Shown here: piece by piece, positions 1 through 8,548 of the stretch
Position numbering within the stretch: the stretch's first letter is position 1
Layout of the letters: each line of letters starts with the position of its first letter
Origin: Clostridium gelidum
Lineage (GTDB): Bacteria > Bacillota > Clostridia > Clostridiales > Clostridiaceae
Length of the DNA: 64,000 bases
Direction of reading: 5' to 3'
Assembly: GCF_019977655.1 (NCBI RefSeq)
Contig: NZ_AP024849.1
Location: 227,001-291,000 of the forward strand
The notes under the pieces: generated by a model
What the model saw: only the letters and a program-made list of their open reading frames with translations
Told to the model about the DNA's origin: nothing
Database searches by the model: none
Made by a program: the position numbers and the translations under genes

Positions 1-83
1 GTATAATAGTAGAAGGAAATAGAATAAGAGCAGGTATGTGTGTGCCTCCAAACGGTCTAATATTAGAAAAAGTTTTTTATTAA
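1..83 (+). CDS. truA: tRNA pseudouridine synthase A, C-terminal end (partial)
   Basis: The first 83 bases encode the last 26 codons of a gene that starts outside the window. The peptide contains the run AGMCVPPNGLILEKVFY, which matches the usual TruA ending (AGP-APP-GL-L--V-Y). TruA isomerises uridines 38-40 in tRNA anticodon stems. The position directly upstream of rplM is where truA sits in clostridia, which supports the call. The identification rests on a short tail plus synteny. Confidence 0.75.
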   Translation, partial: IIVEGNRIRAGMCVPPNGLILEKVFY

Positions 84-98
84 AATGGCAAAAAAATG

Positions 99-127
99 TT
101 GACACGCCCGTATGCGTGTATTATAAT
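99..127 (+). promoter_or_regulatory. sigma-A promoter for rplM-rpsI
   Basis: A perfect TTGACA at 99-104 and a perfect TATAAT at 122-127 are separated by 17 bases, a textbook housekeeping promoter. It lies just after the truA stop codon and gives an untranslated leader of roughly 105 bases before rplM. Confidence 0.85.
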
Positions 128-134
128 AAGTTTG

Positions 135-242
135 TTTGTTAAAACATTTATGTACATAAGATCCATTAGCTTCGGATCTTGACATAAAAGAAATTTACTT
201 TTAAAAGGTAAAGAAATAATGTAAGTTCAGGGAGGGAAACAG
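135..242 (+). promoter_or_regulatory. structured 5' leader of rplM (possible L13 autoregulatory leader)
   Basis: The leader contains a perfect 7-bp hairpin, AAGATCC at 158-164 with GGATCTT at 174-180, loop ATTAGCTTC. Firmicutes are known to carry an L13 leader RNA upstream of rplM that is bound by the ribosomal protein. The position and hairpin fit that idea, but I cannot match the consensus from the sequence alone. The ribosome site GGAGGG lies near 231-237. Confidence 0.45.
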
Positions 243-677
243 ATGAAATCATACATTGCTAAACCAAATGAAATCGAAAGAAAATGGTATGTAGTTGATG
301 CAGATGGTAAAACACTAGGTAGAGTTGCTAGCCAAATTGCTTCAATTTTAAGAGGTAAAAATAAGCCAATATTTACACCTAATGTTGACTGCGGAGACTT
401 TGTTATTGTAATTAATGCAGAAAAAGTTGTTTTAACTGGTAAAAAGTTAGATCAAAAATTAATGAGAAAACATAGTTTTTATCCAGGTGGATTAAAAGAA
501 ACTCCTTATAGAGTAGTATTAGATAAGAAACCTGAATTCGCTTTTGAAGAAGCTGTAAGAAGAATGCTTCCAAATGGTGTATTAGGAAGACAAATGTTAA
601 AGAAATTAAATGTATACAGAGGTGCTGAACATAATCATGCAGCTCAAAAACCAGAAGTACTTGAATTAAAGTACTAA
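243..677 (+). CDS. rplM: 50S ribosomal protein L13
   Basis: A 144-residue protein of the normal L13 length, starting MKSYIAKPNEIERKWYVVDA and holding the family core DGKTLGRVAS, NVDCGDFVIVINAEKV and the LPNG-LGR-ML-KL-VY signature near residues 110-126. L13 is an early-assembly protein of the large ribosomal subunit that binds 23S rRNA. It is preceded by GGAGGG at proper spacing and is co-transcribed with rpsI 26 bases downstream, the standard bacterial pair. Nothing is unusual in the coding sequence. Confidence 0.98.
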   Translation: MKSYIAKPNEIERKWYVVDADGKTLGRVASQIASILRGKNKPIFTPNVDCGDFVIVINAEKVVLTGKKLDQKLMRKHSFYPGGLKETPYRVVLDKKPEFAFEEAVRRMLPNGVLGRQMLKKLNVYRGAEHNHAAQKPEVLELKY

Positions 678-703
678 TACCATCTCGGGAGGAGGAATAA
701 AAA

Positions 704-1096
704 ATGGCAAAAGTTCAATATATGGGAACTGGAAGAAGAAAAAAATCAGTTGCAAGAGTAAGACTTGTACCAGGTAATGGTAAGGTAGTTATAAATAAAA
801 GAGAAATAGAAAACTTTTTTGGTTTAGAAACATTAAGAGTTATCGTAAACCAACCATTAGTTTTAACTGGAACTAAGGATAAGTTTGACGTATTAGTAAA
901 TGTTCACGGTGGTGGATTTACAGGTCAAGCAGGAGCTATCAGACATGGTATAACTAGAGCATTAGTTAAATCAGATGAAGCTTTAAAGCCAGAATTAAAG
1001 AAGGCAGGTTTCTTAACTAGAGATCCAAGAATGACAGAAAGAAAGAAATACGGTCTTAAAAAAGCAAGAAGAGCTCCTCAATTCTCAAAGAGATAA
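704..1096 (+). CDS. rpsI: 30S ribosomal protein S9
   Basis: A 130-residue S9 with the family features: GTGRRKKSVARVRLVPG at the N-terminus, HGGGFTGQAGAIRHGI in the middle, and the basic tail KKARRAPQFSKR that reaches into the ribosomal P site. It is the second gene of the rplM operon, with GGAGGAGG-type ribosome site directly upstream. A clear intrinsic terminator follows, so the pair forms a closed two-gene transcript. Confidence 0.98.
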   Translation: MAKVQYMGTGRRKKSVARVRLVPGNGKVVINKREIENFFGLETLRVIVNQPLVLTGTKDKFDVLVNVHGGGFTGQAGAIRHGITRALVKSDEALKPELKKAGFLTRDPRMTERKKYGLKKARRAPQFSKR

Positions 1097-1107
1097 TATT
1101 GGAGTTC

Positions 1108-1145
1108 AAAAAATCCTACAAACTCAGTGTTTGTGGGATTTTTTT
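1108..1145 (+). terminator. intrinsic terminator of rplM-rpsI
   Basis: AATCCTACAAAC (1112-1123) pairs with GTTTGTGGGATT (1129-1140), with one G-U pair, loop TCAGT, followed by a run of T. Confidence 0.9.
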
Positions 1146-1392
1146 ATATATAAAAACTTATGAAAATACATTACTTTTTAACGGTAACTAACAAATGTAT
1201 ATTAATTACTGGAGTATAATTATTTTAACATATGGTTATGAAGCGTTAATTAAATATAAAAGATTATATTTATGAGAAATAATTAAATTTAGAATGATAA
1301 AATGTAAATATTAGTGTAATGAATCTGAATAATTAAGATTATATAGCAAATAATATTTTATATAATCTAAAATAATTGGAGGGATTAATTTA

Positions 1393-2055
1393 ATGAAAAT
1401 TAAAAAAGTCTTAGTACTATTTTGCATATTCTGTTTAATACTTGGAATGCCAATAAGAGCAAATTCAGATGAAAATAATACTAAAAGCATTATACTAATA
1501 GATCCAGGACATGGCGGCATTGATGGAGGAGCAAAAACAAAAAATGGAACAATAGAAAAAAACATAAATTTATTAATAGCTACAAAATTAAAAATAGAAT
1601 TAGAAAATTCAGGATACCTTGTTTATATGACAAGAGAAGAAGATTCACAATTAGATTCTAGAAAAGTTAAAGATTTAAATGCAAGATGTCAGATGAAAAA
1701 AGATACTAAATGTGATGTTTTTATTTCTATACATCAAAATATATTTCCACAAGCAAGTTGTTTTGGAGCTCAAGTGTGGTATGCATCTAATGACAACAGT
1801 AAGATTTTAGCAGAGGAGATTCAAAATTCTTTAAAAGAAACAGTAGCTGATAAAAATAAGAGAATTCCTAAAGCTGCTAAGGAACAATATAGAATATTGA
1901 GAGATGGATATGAGGGCGCATGTGTTCTTGTAGAATGTGGTTTTTTATCCAATCATGAGGAAGAAGAAAAATTAAAAAGTGATGAACACCAAGATAAAAT
2001 AGTTAAAGGAATAATAAATGGCGTTAATAAGTATTTTGAGAATAAAAATACTTAA
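1393..2055 (+). CDS. cwlD: germination-specific N-acetylmuramoyl-L-alanine amidase CwlD
   Basis: A 220-residue secreted zinc amidase of the Amidase_3 family. An N-terminal hydrophobic segment (about residues 5-22) is followed by the catalytic domain: IDPGHGGIDGGA (zinc His), a Glu in GTIEKNINL, FISIHQN (zinc His), and the catalytic Glu in VLVECGFLSN. CwlD cleaves the amide between muramic acid and its peptide during spore cortex synthesis, the first step of muramic-delta-lactam formation. The location after rpsI is common for cwlD in clostridia. The start follows GGAGGGATTAATTTA. Other Amidase_3 cell-wall enzymes are the alternative; size and context favour CwlD. Confidence 0.85.
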   Translation: MKIKKVLVLFCIFCLILGMPIRANSDENNTKSIILIDPGHGGIDGGAKTKNGTIEKNINLLIATKLKIELENSGYLVYMTREEDSQLDSRKVKDLNARCQMKKDTKCDVFISIHQNIFPQASCFGAQVWYASNDNSKILAEEIQNSLKETVADKNKRIPKAAKEQYRILRDGYEGACVLVECGFLSNHEEEEKLKSDEHQDKIVKGIINGVNKYFENKNT

Positions 2056-2060
2056 TATTT

Positions 2061-2228
2061 CTATTCAAGAAAAATAGGGCCAACTTTAATGCTATTTCCA
2101 TGTGATTGTGGTGAAGAGTAATTTTGATTTATTATTAAAAATAAATTATATAATATTAAACACATTAGTAAAATAACTAAAAAATAAATTATTATAGTAA
2201 TAAGTTCATTTGAATTTTTATTAGTCAT
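2061..2228 (-). CDS. small single-pass membrane protein, unknown function
   Basis: Fifty-five residues read on the minus strand, starting MTNKNSNELITIIIYFL. One hydrophobic segment of about 20 residues (roughly 10-30) is followed by a polar tail ending GNSIKVGPIFLE. A GAGAGG ribosome site lies nine bases before the ATG at 2228, which is why I prefer this start to an upstream in-frame ATG at 2303. It faces cwlD tail to tail with a gap of five bases. I recognise no family, and the gene could still be a chance reading frame in A+T-rich DNA. Confidence 0.45.
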   Translation of the reverse strand: MTNKNSNELITIIIYFLVILLMCLILYNLFLIINQNYSSPQSHGNSIKVGPIFLE

Positions 2229-2470
2229 ATGGCTATACCTCTCAATATCTAAAGTACTTATATTTAAGTATAGTAATAAAAAATTGAAATTATGAAAGTC
2301 CAAAGTTAAAAAGTAAAGAAAATAAATTGATTTATTTAGGGTTGTAAATAATAAAAAATAATTTTAAACTTATATGTGGTAATAAGTTTAAAATATATAA
2401 GTATAGAAATTGATTTATAATAATCATTTTTATTCTTTATATTTAAGTAATAAATAGAGGAGTTGTTAGG
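2229..2470. other. intergenic region upstream of fumarase
   Basis: Very A+T-rich spacer that must hold the divergent promoters for the small membrane protein and the fumarase alpha gene. I see no clear -35/-10 pair, hairpin or known regulatory motif. GAGGAG at 2457-2462 is the ribosome site for the next gene. Confidence 0.4.
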
Positions 2471-3313
2471 ATGAGGGAAGTGAATGTTGACCTTATTATA
2501 GATGCAGTAAGGAATTTATCTATTGAGGCAAATTATTTTTTAGGCTCAGATATTAAAGAGGCCTTACAAAAATCTAGAGAAAAAGAAACATGGAAGTTAG
2601 CAGCAGAGGTTTTAGATAAGATAATTATTAATTCTGAAATTGCGAATAATGAAGAAATGCCTATGTGTCAAGATACAGGTATGGCATGCGTATTTATTGA
2701 AATAGGACAAGATGTACATTTAGTTGGGGGTAGACTTGAGGATGCGGTTAATGAAGGCGTACGTAGAGGCTATGAAGAAGGTTTTTTAAGAAAATCAGTT
2801 GTAGAGGATCCTATTAGAAGAATAAATACGAAGGATAATACTCCAGCTGTAATTTATTATGACATAGTAGATGGTGATAAGGTTAAAATAACTTTAGCAC
2901 CAAAGGGATTTGGATCGGAAAATATGAGTAAAATAGGTATGCTTAAACCTTCAGATGGTTTAGAAGGTGTTAAGAAGTTTATTATAGATACTGTTAAAAC
3001 TGCTGGTCCTAATCCATGTCCACCAATGGTTATAGGTGTTGGAATTGGTGGAACTTTTGATAAGGCTGCTTATTTAGCTAAGAAAGCATTACTTAGACCT
3101 GTTAATATAAGAAATAAAGATGAGTTCTATAAGGATTTAGAAGTAGAATTGTTAGAAAAGATAAATGAATTGGGTATTGGGCCACAAGGATTTGGTGGAA
3201 AGACTACTGCTTTAGGATTGAACATAGAAACATATCCAACACATATTGCAGGATTGCCTGTAGCAGTAAATATAAACTGTCATGCAACTAGACATAAAGA
3301 AGCCATAATATAA
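2471..3313 (+). CDS. class I fumarate hydratase, alpha (N-terminal) subunit
   Basis: A 280-residue protein of the Fe-S hydro-lyase alpha family (FumA N-terminal / TtdA-like). Three cysteines in conserved settings probably ligate a [4Fe-4S] cluster: MPMCQDTGMA near residue 62, GPNPCPPMVIGVGIGG near 180, and NINCHATRH near the C-terminus. The enzyme interconverts fumarate and malate and works as a heteromer with the beta subunit encoded next. In fermentative clostridia this serves anaplerotic and reductive branches. A tartrate dehydratase pair is the alternative within the same family, though fumarase is the usual assignment in this genus. Confidence 0.9.
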   Translation: MREVNVDLIIDAVRNLSIEANYFLGSDIKEALQKSREKETWKLAAEVLDKIIINSEIANNEEMPMCQDTGMACVFIEIGQDVHLVGGRLEDAVNEGVRRGYEEGFLRKSVVEDPIRRINTKDNTPAVIYYDIVDGDKVKITLAPKGFGSENMSKIGMLKPSDGLEGVKKFIIDTVKTAGPNPCPPMVIGVGIGGTFDKAAYLAKKALLRPVNIRNKDEFYKDLEVELLEKINELGIGPQGFGGKTTALGLNIETYPTHIAGLPVAVNINCHATRHKEAII

Positions 3314-3509
3314 AGTAAAACTTTTCAAGTGAAGCTTTCTACTTTAATTGAAATTATATAATAAGGGGTCAGCGCACCCGTAATCGCTAAAGATTGAATA
3401 TTGCATTTGAGGATGTGAAGTTCTTAGCTCAAATTTAAAAATTATTGAGTTTTAGAACAATTTAAATGACAGATAACATACAAAACTAAAGTATTGGAGG
3501 AAAAGTCGA
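3314..3509 (+). other. 196-base structured gap between fumarase subunit genes
   Basis: The spacer separates two subunits of one enzyme. It contains a GC-rich mini-hairpin, GGGT at about 3366-3369 with ACCC at 3376-3379, and a longer one in which GTTCT (3420-3424) pairs with AGAAC (3454-3458) and CTCAA with TTGAG inside it. There is no T run, so neither looks like an intrinsic terminator. Its role is unknown. Confidence 0.4.
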
Positions 3510-4067
3510 ATGGAAATTAAGTTACATACACCTCTTACAGAAGATAAAATATTAAATCTGAAGGCTGGAGATAGTGTTTTATTAAGCGGAGTTATTTATT
3601 CTGCTAGAGATGCTGCACATAAAAGATTGATAGATTTGCTAGAAGAGGGAAAAGAATTGCCTTTAAATATAAAAAATGAAACTATATATTATGTTGGACC
3701 ATCTCCAGCAAAGCCAGGAAAGGTAATAGGATCAGCTGGTCCTACAACTAGTTATAGAATGGATGCTTATGCACCAACGTTAATGGATCTTGGCTTAAAA
3801 GGAATGATAGGTAAGGGTGCAAGAAATGAAGAGGTAATTGATGCAATTAAGAGAAATAAAGCAGTTTATTTTGGAGCGATTGGAGGTGCAGCAGCTTTAA
3901 TAGGGAAGAGCATTGTTAAATCTGAAATAATTGCATATGAGGATTTAGGTGCTGAGGCTATAAGAAAAATGGAAGTCAAGGATATGCCATTAGTTGTTAT
4001 TATAGATACTGAAGGAAATAATCTTTATGAAATTGGACAGCAAGAGTATTTGAACTCAATTAAATAG
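3510..4067 (+). CDS. class I fumarate hydratase, beta (C-terminal) subunit
   Basis: A 185-residue Fumerase_C family protein. Key stretches are LKAGDSVLLSGVIYSARDAAHKR near residues 18-40, YYVGPSPAKPGKVIGSAGPTTS near 61-82, and GAIGGAAALIGKSI near 122-135. This domain supplies the substrate-binding half of the class I fumarase/tartrate dehydratase active site. Its partner lies 196 bases upstream, wider than the few bases usual for this pair. A TTGGAGG ribosome site precedes the ATG. The identification is secure; tartrate dehydratase cannot be excluded by sequence reading alone. Confidence 0.9.
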   Translation: MEIKLHTPLTEDKILNLKAGDSVLLSGVIYSARDAAHKRLIDLLEEGKELPLNIKNETIYYVGPSPAKPGKVIGSAGPTTSYRMDAYAPTLMDLGLKGMIGKGARNEEVIDAIKRNKAVYFGAIGGAAALIGKSIVKSEIIAYEDLGAEAIRKMEVKDMPLVVIIDTEGNNLYEIGQQEYLNSIK

Positions 4068-4194
4068 AGATTCTTATATAAAAAATTCATAATATATATG
4101 TTGTGAAAATAATCTACATCTGATTTGGTAACTATCACCTGTTTCAGTGAATAATTAAAATTTCAATATATATAATAAATAGTTATTAACATAA

Positions 4195-4229
4195 AAAGAA
4201 TGAGTTGTGTATAAATAAGCTCATTCTTT
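4195..4229. terminator. bidirectional terminator between fumarase and yitT-like gene
   Basis: AAAGAATGAG (4195-4204) pairs perfectly with CTCATTCTTT (4220-4229). The hairpin lies between convergent genes and is flanked by T-rich sequence on the plus strand and A-rich sequence on the other side. Confidence 0.75.
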
Positions 4230-4300
4230 CATTTTCTGTGGATTATTTTATTAAAATATTCTTTATTTAATAAAAATTATTAATACAAAATATGTAAAAT

Positions 4301-5164
4301 CTATATATTTATAAAACCTTTTCCTCTAACTTCAGATATATCAACTATGGTTATAAAGGCTGTAGGATCTATGTCGTGGATAGCAGTATTCAATTCAATC
4401 ATTTGACGAGAAGTTACAATGCAATATAGCATTTTTTTACGATCATGAGTGTATTCTCCTTCAGCAAATAAAGAGGTAATTCCCCTATTTAGATCTTTAA
4501 TTACATAATTAATAATTTCTTCTTCTTTTACGGTTAATATAAGAAGGAGCTTCTTGCTACTAAAACCCTTTAACATTTTATCTAATACTATACTTTGAAT
4601 AAATAAAGAAATAAGAGTATATAATGCTTCAGTAATACCTGATGTGAATGCTCCAATTATTATTATTATTAAATTAAGTGAAAATCCTAAACCACCGATA
4701 TTGAAGTTTGAATATTTTCTTCTAATAAGCATGGTTATAATGTCAGTTCCACCAGTAGAGCCATTCCGTAAAAATACTAAACCATAACCAACACCACATA
4801 AAACTCCACCATATATGCAGTAAAGTAATAAATCTAAATTATCTAAAGCAACTAAGTTAGATAAGGGTCTAGTTATGATTAGTGACAGAGAAAGACAAAG
4901 CATTCCTATGGTTGTATAAATGATAAATGATTTATTAAGTTTTTTGTAGCTTATTATAAGTAATGGAATGTTAATTAAAAGGACCACTATACCAACAGGT
5001 ATTCCCATTGTATATTCTAAAAGTAATCCGATACCAGTAGCTCCACCGCTTAAAAGCTTTGCATGGGACAGAAAAATATTTACCCCTAAAGAGGAAATAA
5101 TACAACCTAAAAAAATAATCAAGGTATCAAGGATATTGGCTTTGAATTTGTAATATGTGTTCAT
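4301..5164 (-). CDS. YitT family membrane protein (DUF161/DUF2179)
   Basis: A 287-residue integral membrane protein. About five to six hydrophobic helices fill residues 10-205, with the family motif LLSGGATGIGLLLEY near 37-51 and RNGSTGGTDIITMLI near 130-145. A soluble C-terminal domain (about 210-287), ending IHDIDPTAFITIVDISEVRGKGF, is the DUF2179 part that typifies YitT proteins. Their transport function is not established. A good AAAGGAG site lies eight bases upstream of the ATG. It is a single gene facing the fumarase pair across a shared terminator. Confidence 0.88.
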   Translation of the reverse strand: MNTYYKFKANILDTLIIFLGCIISSLGVNIFLSHAKLLSGGATGIGLLLEYTMGIPVGIVVLLINIPLLIISYKKLNKSFIIYTTIGMLCLSLSLIITRPLSNLVALDNLDLLLYCIYGGVLCGVGYGLVFLRNGSTGGTDIITMLIRRKYSNFNIGGLGFSLNLIIIIIGAFTSGITEALYTLISLFIQSIVLDKMLKGFSSKKLLLILTVKEEEIINYVIKDLNRGITSLFAEGEYTHDRKKMLYCIVTSRQMIELNTAIHDIDPTAFITIVDISEVRGKGFINI

Positions 5165-5421
5165 AAGAATGCTCCTTTAAAGTTATAATTCTCTTAATAT
5201 TAAGACACTTTATAAATAAAAAATCAAGAGATAATACAAATAAGTGAGTGTTTATTGAAAAAATACTTTTAATAAGAGATAATATATTTAGACGAATTGA
5301 TAATTTTATGATTAAATAATTAACAATTTAATCTAATATGTAAATAGAAAAATGCTTTTTTATATTTAAGCTAAAATTAAATAAATTTAAATTAATAGAA
5401 GTATAAGAAGAGGAGAAATAT
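5165..5421. other. divergent intergenic region
   Basis: A+T-rich region between the minus-strand yitT-like gene and the plus-strand TPR gene. It presumably holds both promoters, but I cannot point to a convincing hexamer pair. AGAGGAG at about 5409-5416 is the ribosome site of the TPR gene. Confidence 0.35.
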
Positions 5422-6198
5422 ATGAGTAGAATTAAGCTACCAGGAAGTGAAAAAAATAAGAAAATACTATTAATAGCTCTAGTTATATTAGTGATGGGAA
5501 TATTGTCTTATGAAGGTTGGACAAATATAAGTAGTAGAAACATAAAAAATCAAGATAATGTACCAAAAGAAATAGTAAAACCTGCGGATATAGAAGAATC
5601 ATATATTAACAGTGCAACTAATGTAGATGTAGAAGACACAGATGGGGCTAATTCAAAAATAGATAATGATGAGGATATTAAAATAAATGAAAAAGAAAAG
5701 AATTATTCAACTAGAGAAAATCAGTTGTATAATGAGGCATATACATTATTTTTTTCAAATGAATATGTTAATGCAATTAACAAAGCTAATGTACTTATAA
5801 GTGAATTCCCCAATAATGCTAAGGGATATAATATAAGAGGTATTGCAAAGGCTTATAATGGAGATTATGATGGAGGGATGAAGGATATAGATAAATCATT
5901 AAGTATTAATGAAAATTATGGCTATGGAAGGTTTAACAAAGCACTTACATATGAATTATATGAAAATATGGATGAAGCATTAAAGTGGTATAATAAAGCA
6001 TTGGAAGTTGAAGACTATGCATGGAGTTACTATGGGGTATCATCTATTTATGGAAGAAGAGGTGATGTGGCTAATACTATGACATATCTAAACAAAGCAA
6101 TACAAATAAATTCAGGGGTTAAAGAAGTGGCGAAGAGAGAACATGATTTTGATCCAGTTAAGAATTCAGAAGAATTTAAAAAGGCAGTATATAATTAA
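5422..6198 (+). CDS. membrane-anchored TPR-repeat protein
   Basis: A 258-residue protein with a short basic N-terminus, one membrane segment (about residues 15-32), an acidic low-complexity linker to about residue 95, and three to four tetratricopeptide-like helical repeats from about 97 to 240. The repeats show the pattern A-Y-G-Y--A----KA, for example YNIRGIAKAYNGDYDGGMKDI and FNKALTYELYENMDEALKWY. The TPR part should face outside. Such domains bind other proteins. The gene ends 35 bases before a response regulator on the same strand, so it may be an accessory sensor or target of that two-component system; this is inference. Confidence 0.75.
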   Translation: MSRIKLPGSEKNKKILLIALVILVMGILSYEGWTNISSRNIKNQDNVPKEIVKPADIEESYINSATNVDVEDTDGANSKIDNDEDIKINEKEKNYSTRENQLYNEAYTLFFSNEYVNAINKANVLISEFPNNAKGYNIRGIAKAYNGDYDGGMKDIDKSLSINENYGYGRFNKALTYELYENMDEALKWYNKALEVEDYAWSYYGVSSIYGRRGDVANTMTYLNKAIQINSGVKEVAKREHDFDPVKNSEEFKKAVYN

Positions 6199-6233
6199 TT
6201 AATATGGCAAAAAACGAAATAAGGAGGAGTATT

Positions 6234-6926
6234 ATGTTCAATGTATTAGTAGCTGATGATGAAAAGGAAATAAGAGATGCAATTGAAATATATTTAAGAG
6301 GGGAAAATTTAAAAGTATTTAAAGCAGAAGATGGATTAGAAGCTTTAGACATTCTTGAGAAGGAAAAGATACATTTAGTTATATTAGATATAATGATGCC
6401 TAAACTTGATGGAATAAGGACTTGCTTAAAAATTAGAGAAAATCAAAATTTGCCTATAATAATGTTATCTGCAAAAGGTGAAGATTCAGATAAGATATTA
6501 GGCTTAAATGTTGGTGCAGATGATTATATAACCAAGCCATTTAATCATTTAGAATTAGTTGCAAGAGTTAAATCGCAATTAAGAAGATATGAAAAACCAT
6601 TAAGTGTTGAAGAAGGCAAGGAGATAGTTAAGGTTAAGGATTTAGTTATAGATACTATTGCTAAAAAAATCACTTTACGAGGAGAAGAGATTAAAGTAAC
6701 AGCTACAGAATACAAAATATTGTATTTATTAGCTTCAAATTCAGGAAAAGTATTTTCTATAAAAGAGATATATGAGAATGTATGGGAAGAGATATTTTAT
6801 AAGAGCGAAAATACTGTAACTGTACATATTAGACGAATAAGAGAAAAGATAGAAATAAACACAAAAGAGCCTGAATATATTAAGGTGGTGTGGGGGATTG
6901 GATACAAGATTGAAAAGGAAGATTAA
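6234..6926 (+). CDS. OmpR/PhoB-family response regulator
   Basis: A 230-residue regulator with a receiver domain (residues 1-117) and a C-terminal winged helix (about 135-228). The acidic pocket is DDE at residues 8-10, the phospho-acceptor Asp52 lies in VILDIMMPKLDG, and the conserved Lys lies in DDYITKPFNH. The DNA-binding domain carries ATEYKILYLLASNSGKVFS and VTVHIRRIREKIE. I start it at 6234, where AAGGAGGAG gives ideal spacing, rather than at an upstream ATG at 6204 that lacks a site. It overlaps its cognate kinase gene. The regulon is unknown. Confidence 0.93.
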   Translation: MFNVLVADDEKEIRDAIEIYLRGENLKVFKAEDGLEALDILEKEKIHLVILDIMMPKLDGIRTCLKIRENQNLPIIMLSAKGEDSDKILGLNVGADDYITKPFNHLELVARVKSQLRRYEKPLSVEEGKEIVKVKDLVIDTIAKKITLRGEEIKVTATEYKILYLLASNSGKVFSIKEIYENVWEEIFYKSENTVTVHIRRIREKIEINTKEPEYIKVVWGIGYKIEKED

Positions 6927-8253
6927 AATATACTTTAGTAGCATCTACTTAATTGATATATTAGTTATAGCTTTAATTACATTGATTTTGTTTTCAAATT
7001 TAGGAGATTATATACAGATAAATAAAGTGCAACATGATTTAGCAGCGGAGAATATTAAAAATAATGCATTAGAACTGTTTTCATTATGTATTATAAATAT
7101 TGGTTTTATTATAAAAATTATTCTTGTAATAAAAAGAAACCCTAAATCACCTCAAATTCAATCAAATAGTATTAATAATGTGATTTTTGTAATTAGAAAT
7201 GGATTTCATTATAAAGAAACAAGAAATACATTAATAATTTCAATAGCATTAGTGATTATACTCTTAATTATATATCTGTATTTTCTTGCAACTGGTGGAT
7301 ATGAAAATAATATATTTGTTAGATTTTTTCAGACATATCCGTTTAAGGGCAGTATATTTGTTATTATCATTTTATTTCTTGCTATGATGTATGCATTAAA
7401 AAAGACTTTGGATATAATTGTTGTAAATGATGGTCTTAGAAAAGTTAATGAGGGGAATTTGCAAGAAGATATTAAACTTGATGGCTCTTTAGCAATAAAG
7501 GAATTAGTGAAGAATATTAATTTGATAAAAGCTGGATATAAAGAAATTTTAGAAAATGGCATGCATAATGAAAAATTAAAAACTGAATTAATATCCAATG
7601 TATCTCATGATTTAAAAACACCATTAACATCAATAATAAATTATGTAACAATATTAAAAAATGGTGATATAACAGAAGCAGAAAGGGAAGAATATCTATT
7701 AATATTAGAAAAAAAATCTCTGAAATTAAAGATTTTAATTGAGGATTTATTTGAAATGTCAAAGATTAATAGTGGAAAGATCAAATTAAATAGAGATTTA
7801 ATTGATATATTATCATTAATACATCAAGGGATAGGTGAATATAGTACGTTATATGAAGAAAAAAATATTTCTTTTAAAGTTACAACTGAAGAAGATGCAA
7901 TATATATGGAACTTGATGGAAAACTTATGTCTAGAGCCTTGGAAAATGTAATAATTAATGCGCTAAAATATTCATTAAATAATACTAGAGTTTATATTAA
8001 TATCAAATTAGAAGACGATTTTTTAAAAATTGGAGTAAAGAATATTGCAAATTATGAGATGGATTTTAATGAAGAGGAAATGTTTGAAAGATTTGCAAGA
8101 GGTGATAAATCTAGAAATTCAAAGGTTGAAGGTTCAGGACTAGGTCTTGCTATAACCAAGAGTATAGTTGAACTTCATAGTGGAGAGGTTAGGATAAAAA
8201 AAGAAGGCGATATGTTTAAAATTTATTTGATAATTCCTATAAATAAAGAATAA
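6898..8253 (+). CDS. sensor histidine kinase, partner of the OmpR-type regulator
   Basis: A 451-residue membrane kinase. Four hydrophobic segments lie at about residues 17-35, 60-79, 110-132 and 151-166. A linker leads to the HisKA box NVSHDLKTPLTSIINY with His237, then the N box ENVIINALKYS and the G box GSGLGLAITKSIVELHSGEV of the ATPase domain. The start is a TTG at 6898, served by GGTGGT inside the end of the regulator gene, giving a 29-base overlap that implies translational coupling. The sensor part has almost no extracytoplasmic loop, so it probably senses within or near the membrane. The signal is unknown. Confidence 0.93.
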   Translation: MDTRLKRKIKIYFSSIYLIDILVIALITLILFSNLGDYIQINKVQHDLAAENIKNNALELFSLCIINIGFIIKIILVIKRNPKSPQIQSNSINNVIFVIRNGFHYKETRNTLIISIALVIILLIIYLYFLATGGYENNIFVRFFQTYPFKGSIFVIIILFLAMMYALKKTLDIIVVNDGLRKVNEGNLQEDIKLDGSLAIKELVKNINLIKAGYKEILENGMHNEKLKTELISNVSHDLKTPLTSIINYVTILKNGDITEAEREEYLLILEKKSLKLKILIEDLFEMSKINSGKIKLNRDLIDILSLIHQGIGEYSTLYEEKNISFKVTTEEDAIYMELDGKLMSRALENVIINALKYSLNNTRVYINIKLEDDFLKIGVKNIANYEMDFNEEEMFERFARGDKSRNSKVEGSGLGLAITKSIVELHSGEVRIKKEGDMFKIYLIIPINKE

Positions 8254-8420
8254 AAATATTAATTAAATTGACTAAATAATAAAAAGTAGCGGTAATATCT
8301 ATGAAAAATGTATATTATTATAAAATTCTAGTAAAAATCAATATAAAGTAAATTAAAATATGATTATAAAAGCTCGTATATACTTAATTTAAACGGAATT
8401 TGTTAAAAAAGTCACAAAAC

Positions 8421-8453
8421 TTGGTTAAAATTTAAAAAGAGTTATGATATAAT
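8421..8453 (+). promoter_or_regulatory. extended -10 promoter upstream of ptsI
   Basis: TATAAT at 8448-8453 is preceded by TGA, forming an extended -10 element. The -35 is weak: TTAAAA at 8425-8430 has 17-base spacing, while TTGGTT at 8421-8426 is too far. The remaining 8254-8420 stretch is A+T-rich with no recognised gene. The leader before ptsI is about 90 bases. Confidence 0.5.
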
Positions 8454-8548
8454 AGAAAGAGCTAGTTTTTTTAATAGCAATTGAGTATATATTAAGACAA
8501 AAAAATAATTATAATAATAAATTTACAATCAAGGAGGAGTTCCATATT

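Noticed and set aside
6204..6233. Longer N-terminus for the response regulator
   Set aside because: The ATG at 6204 has no ribosome site, and the ten added residues are outside the receiver fold; AAGGAGGAG serves 6234.
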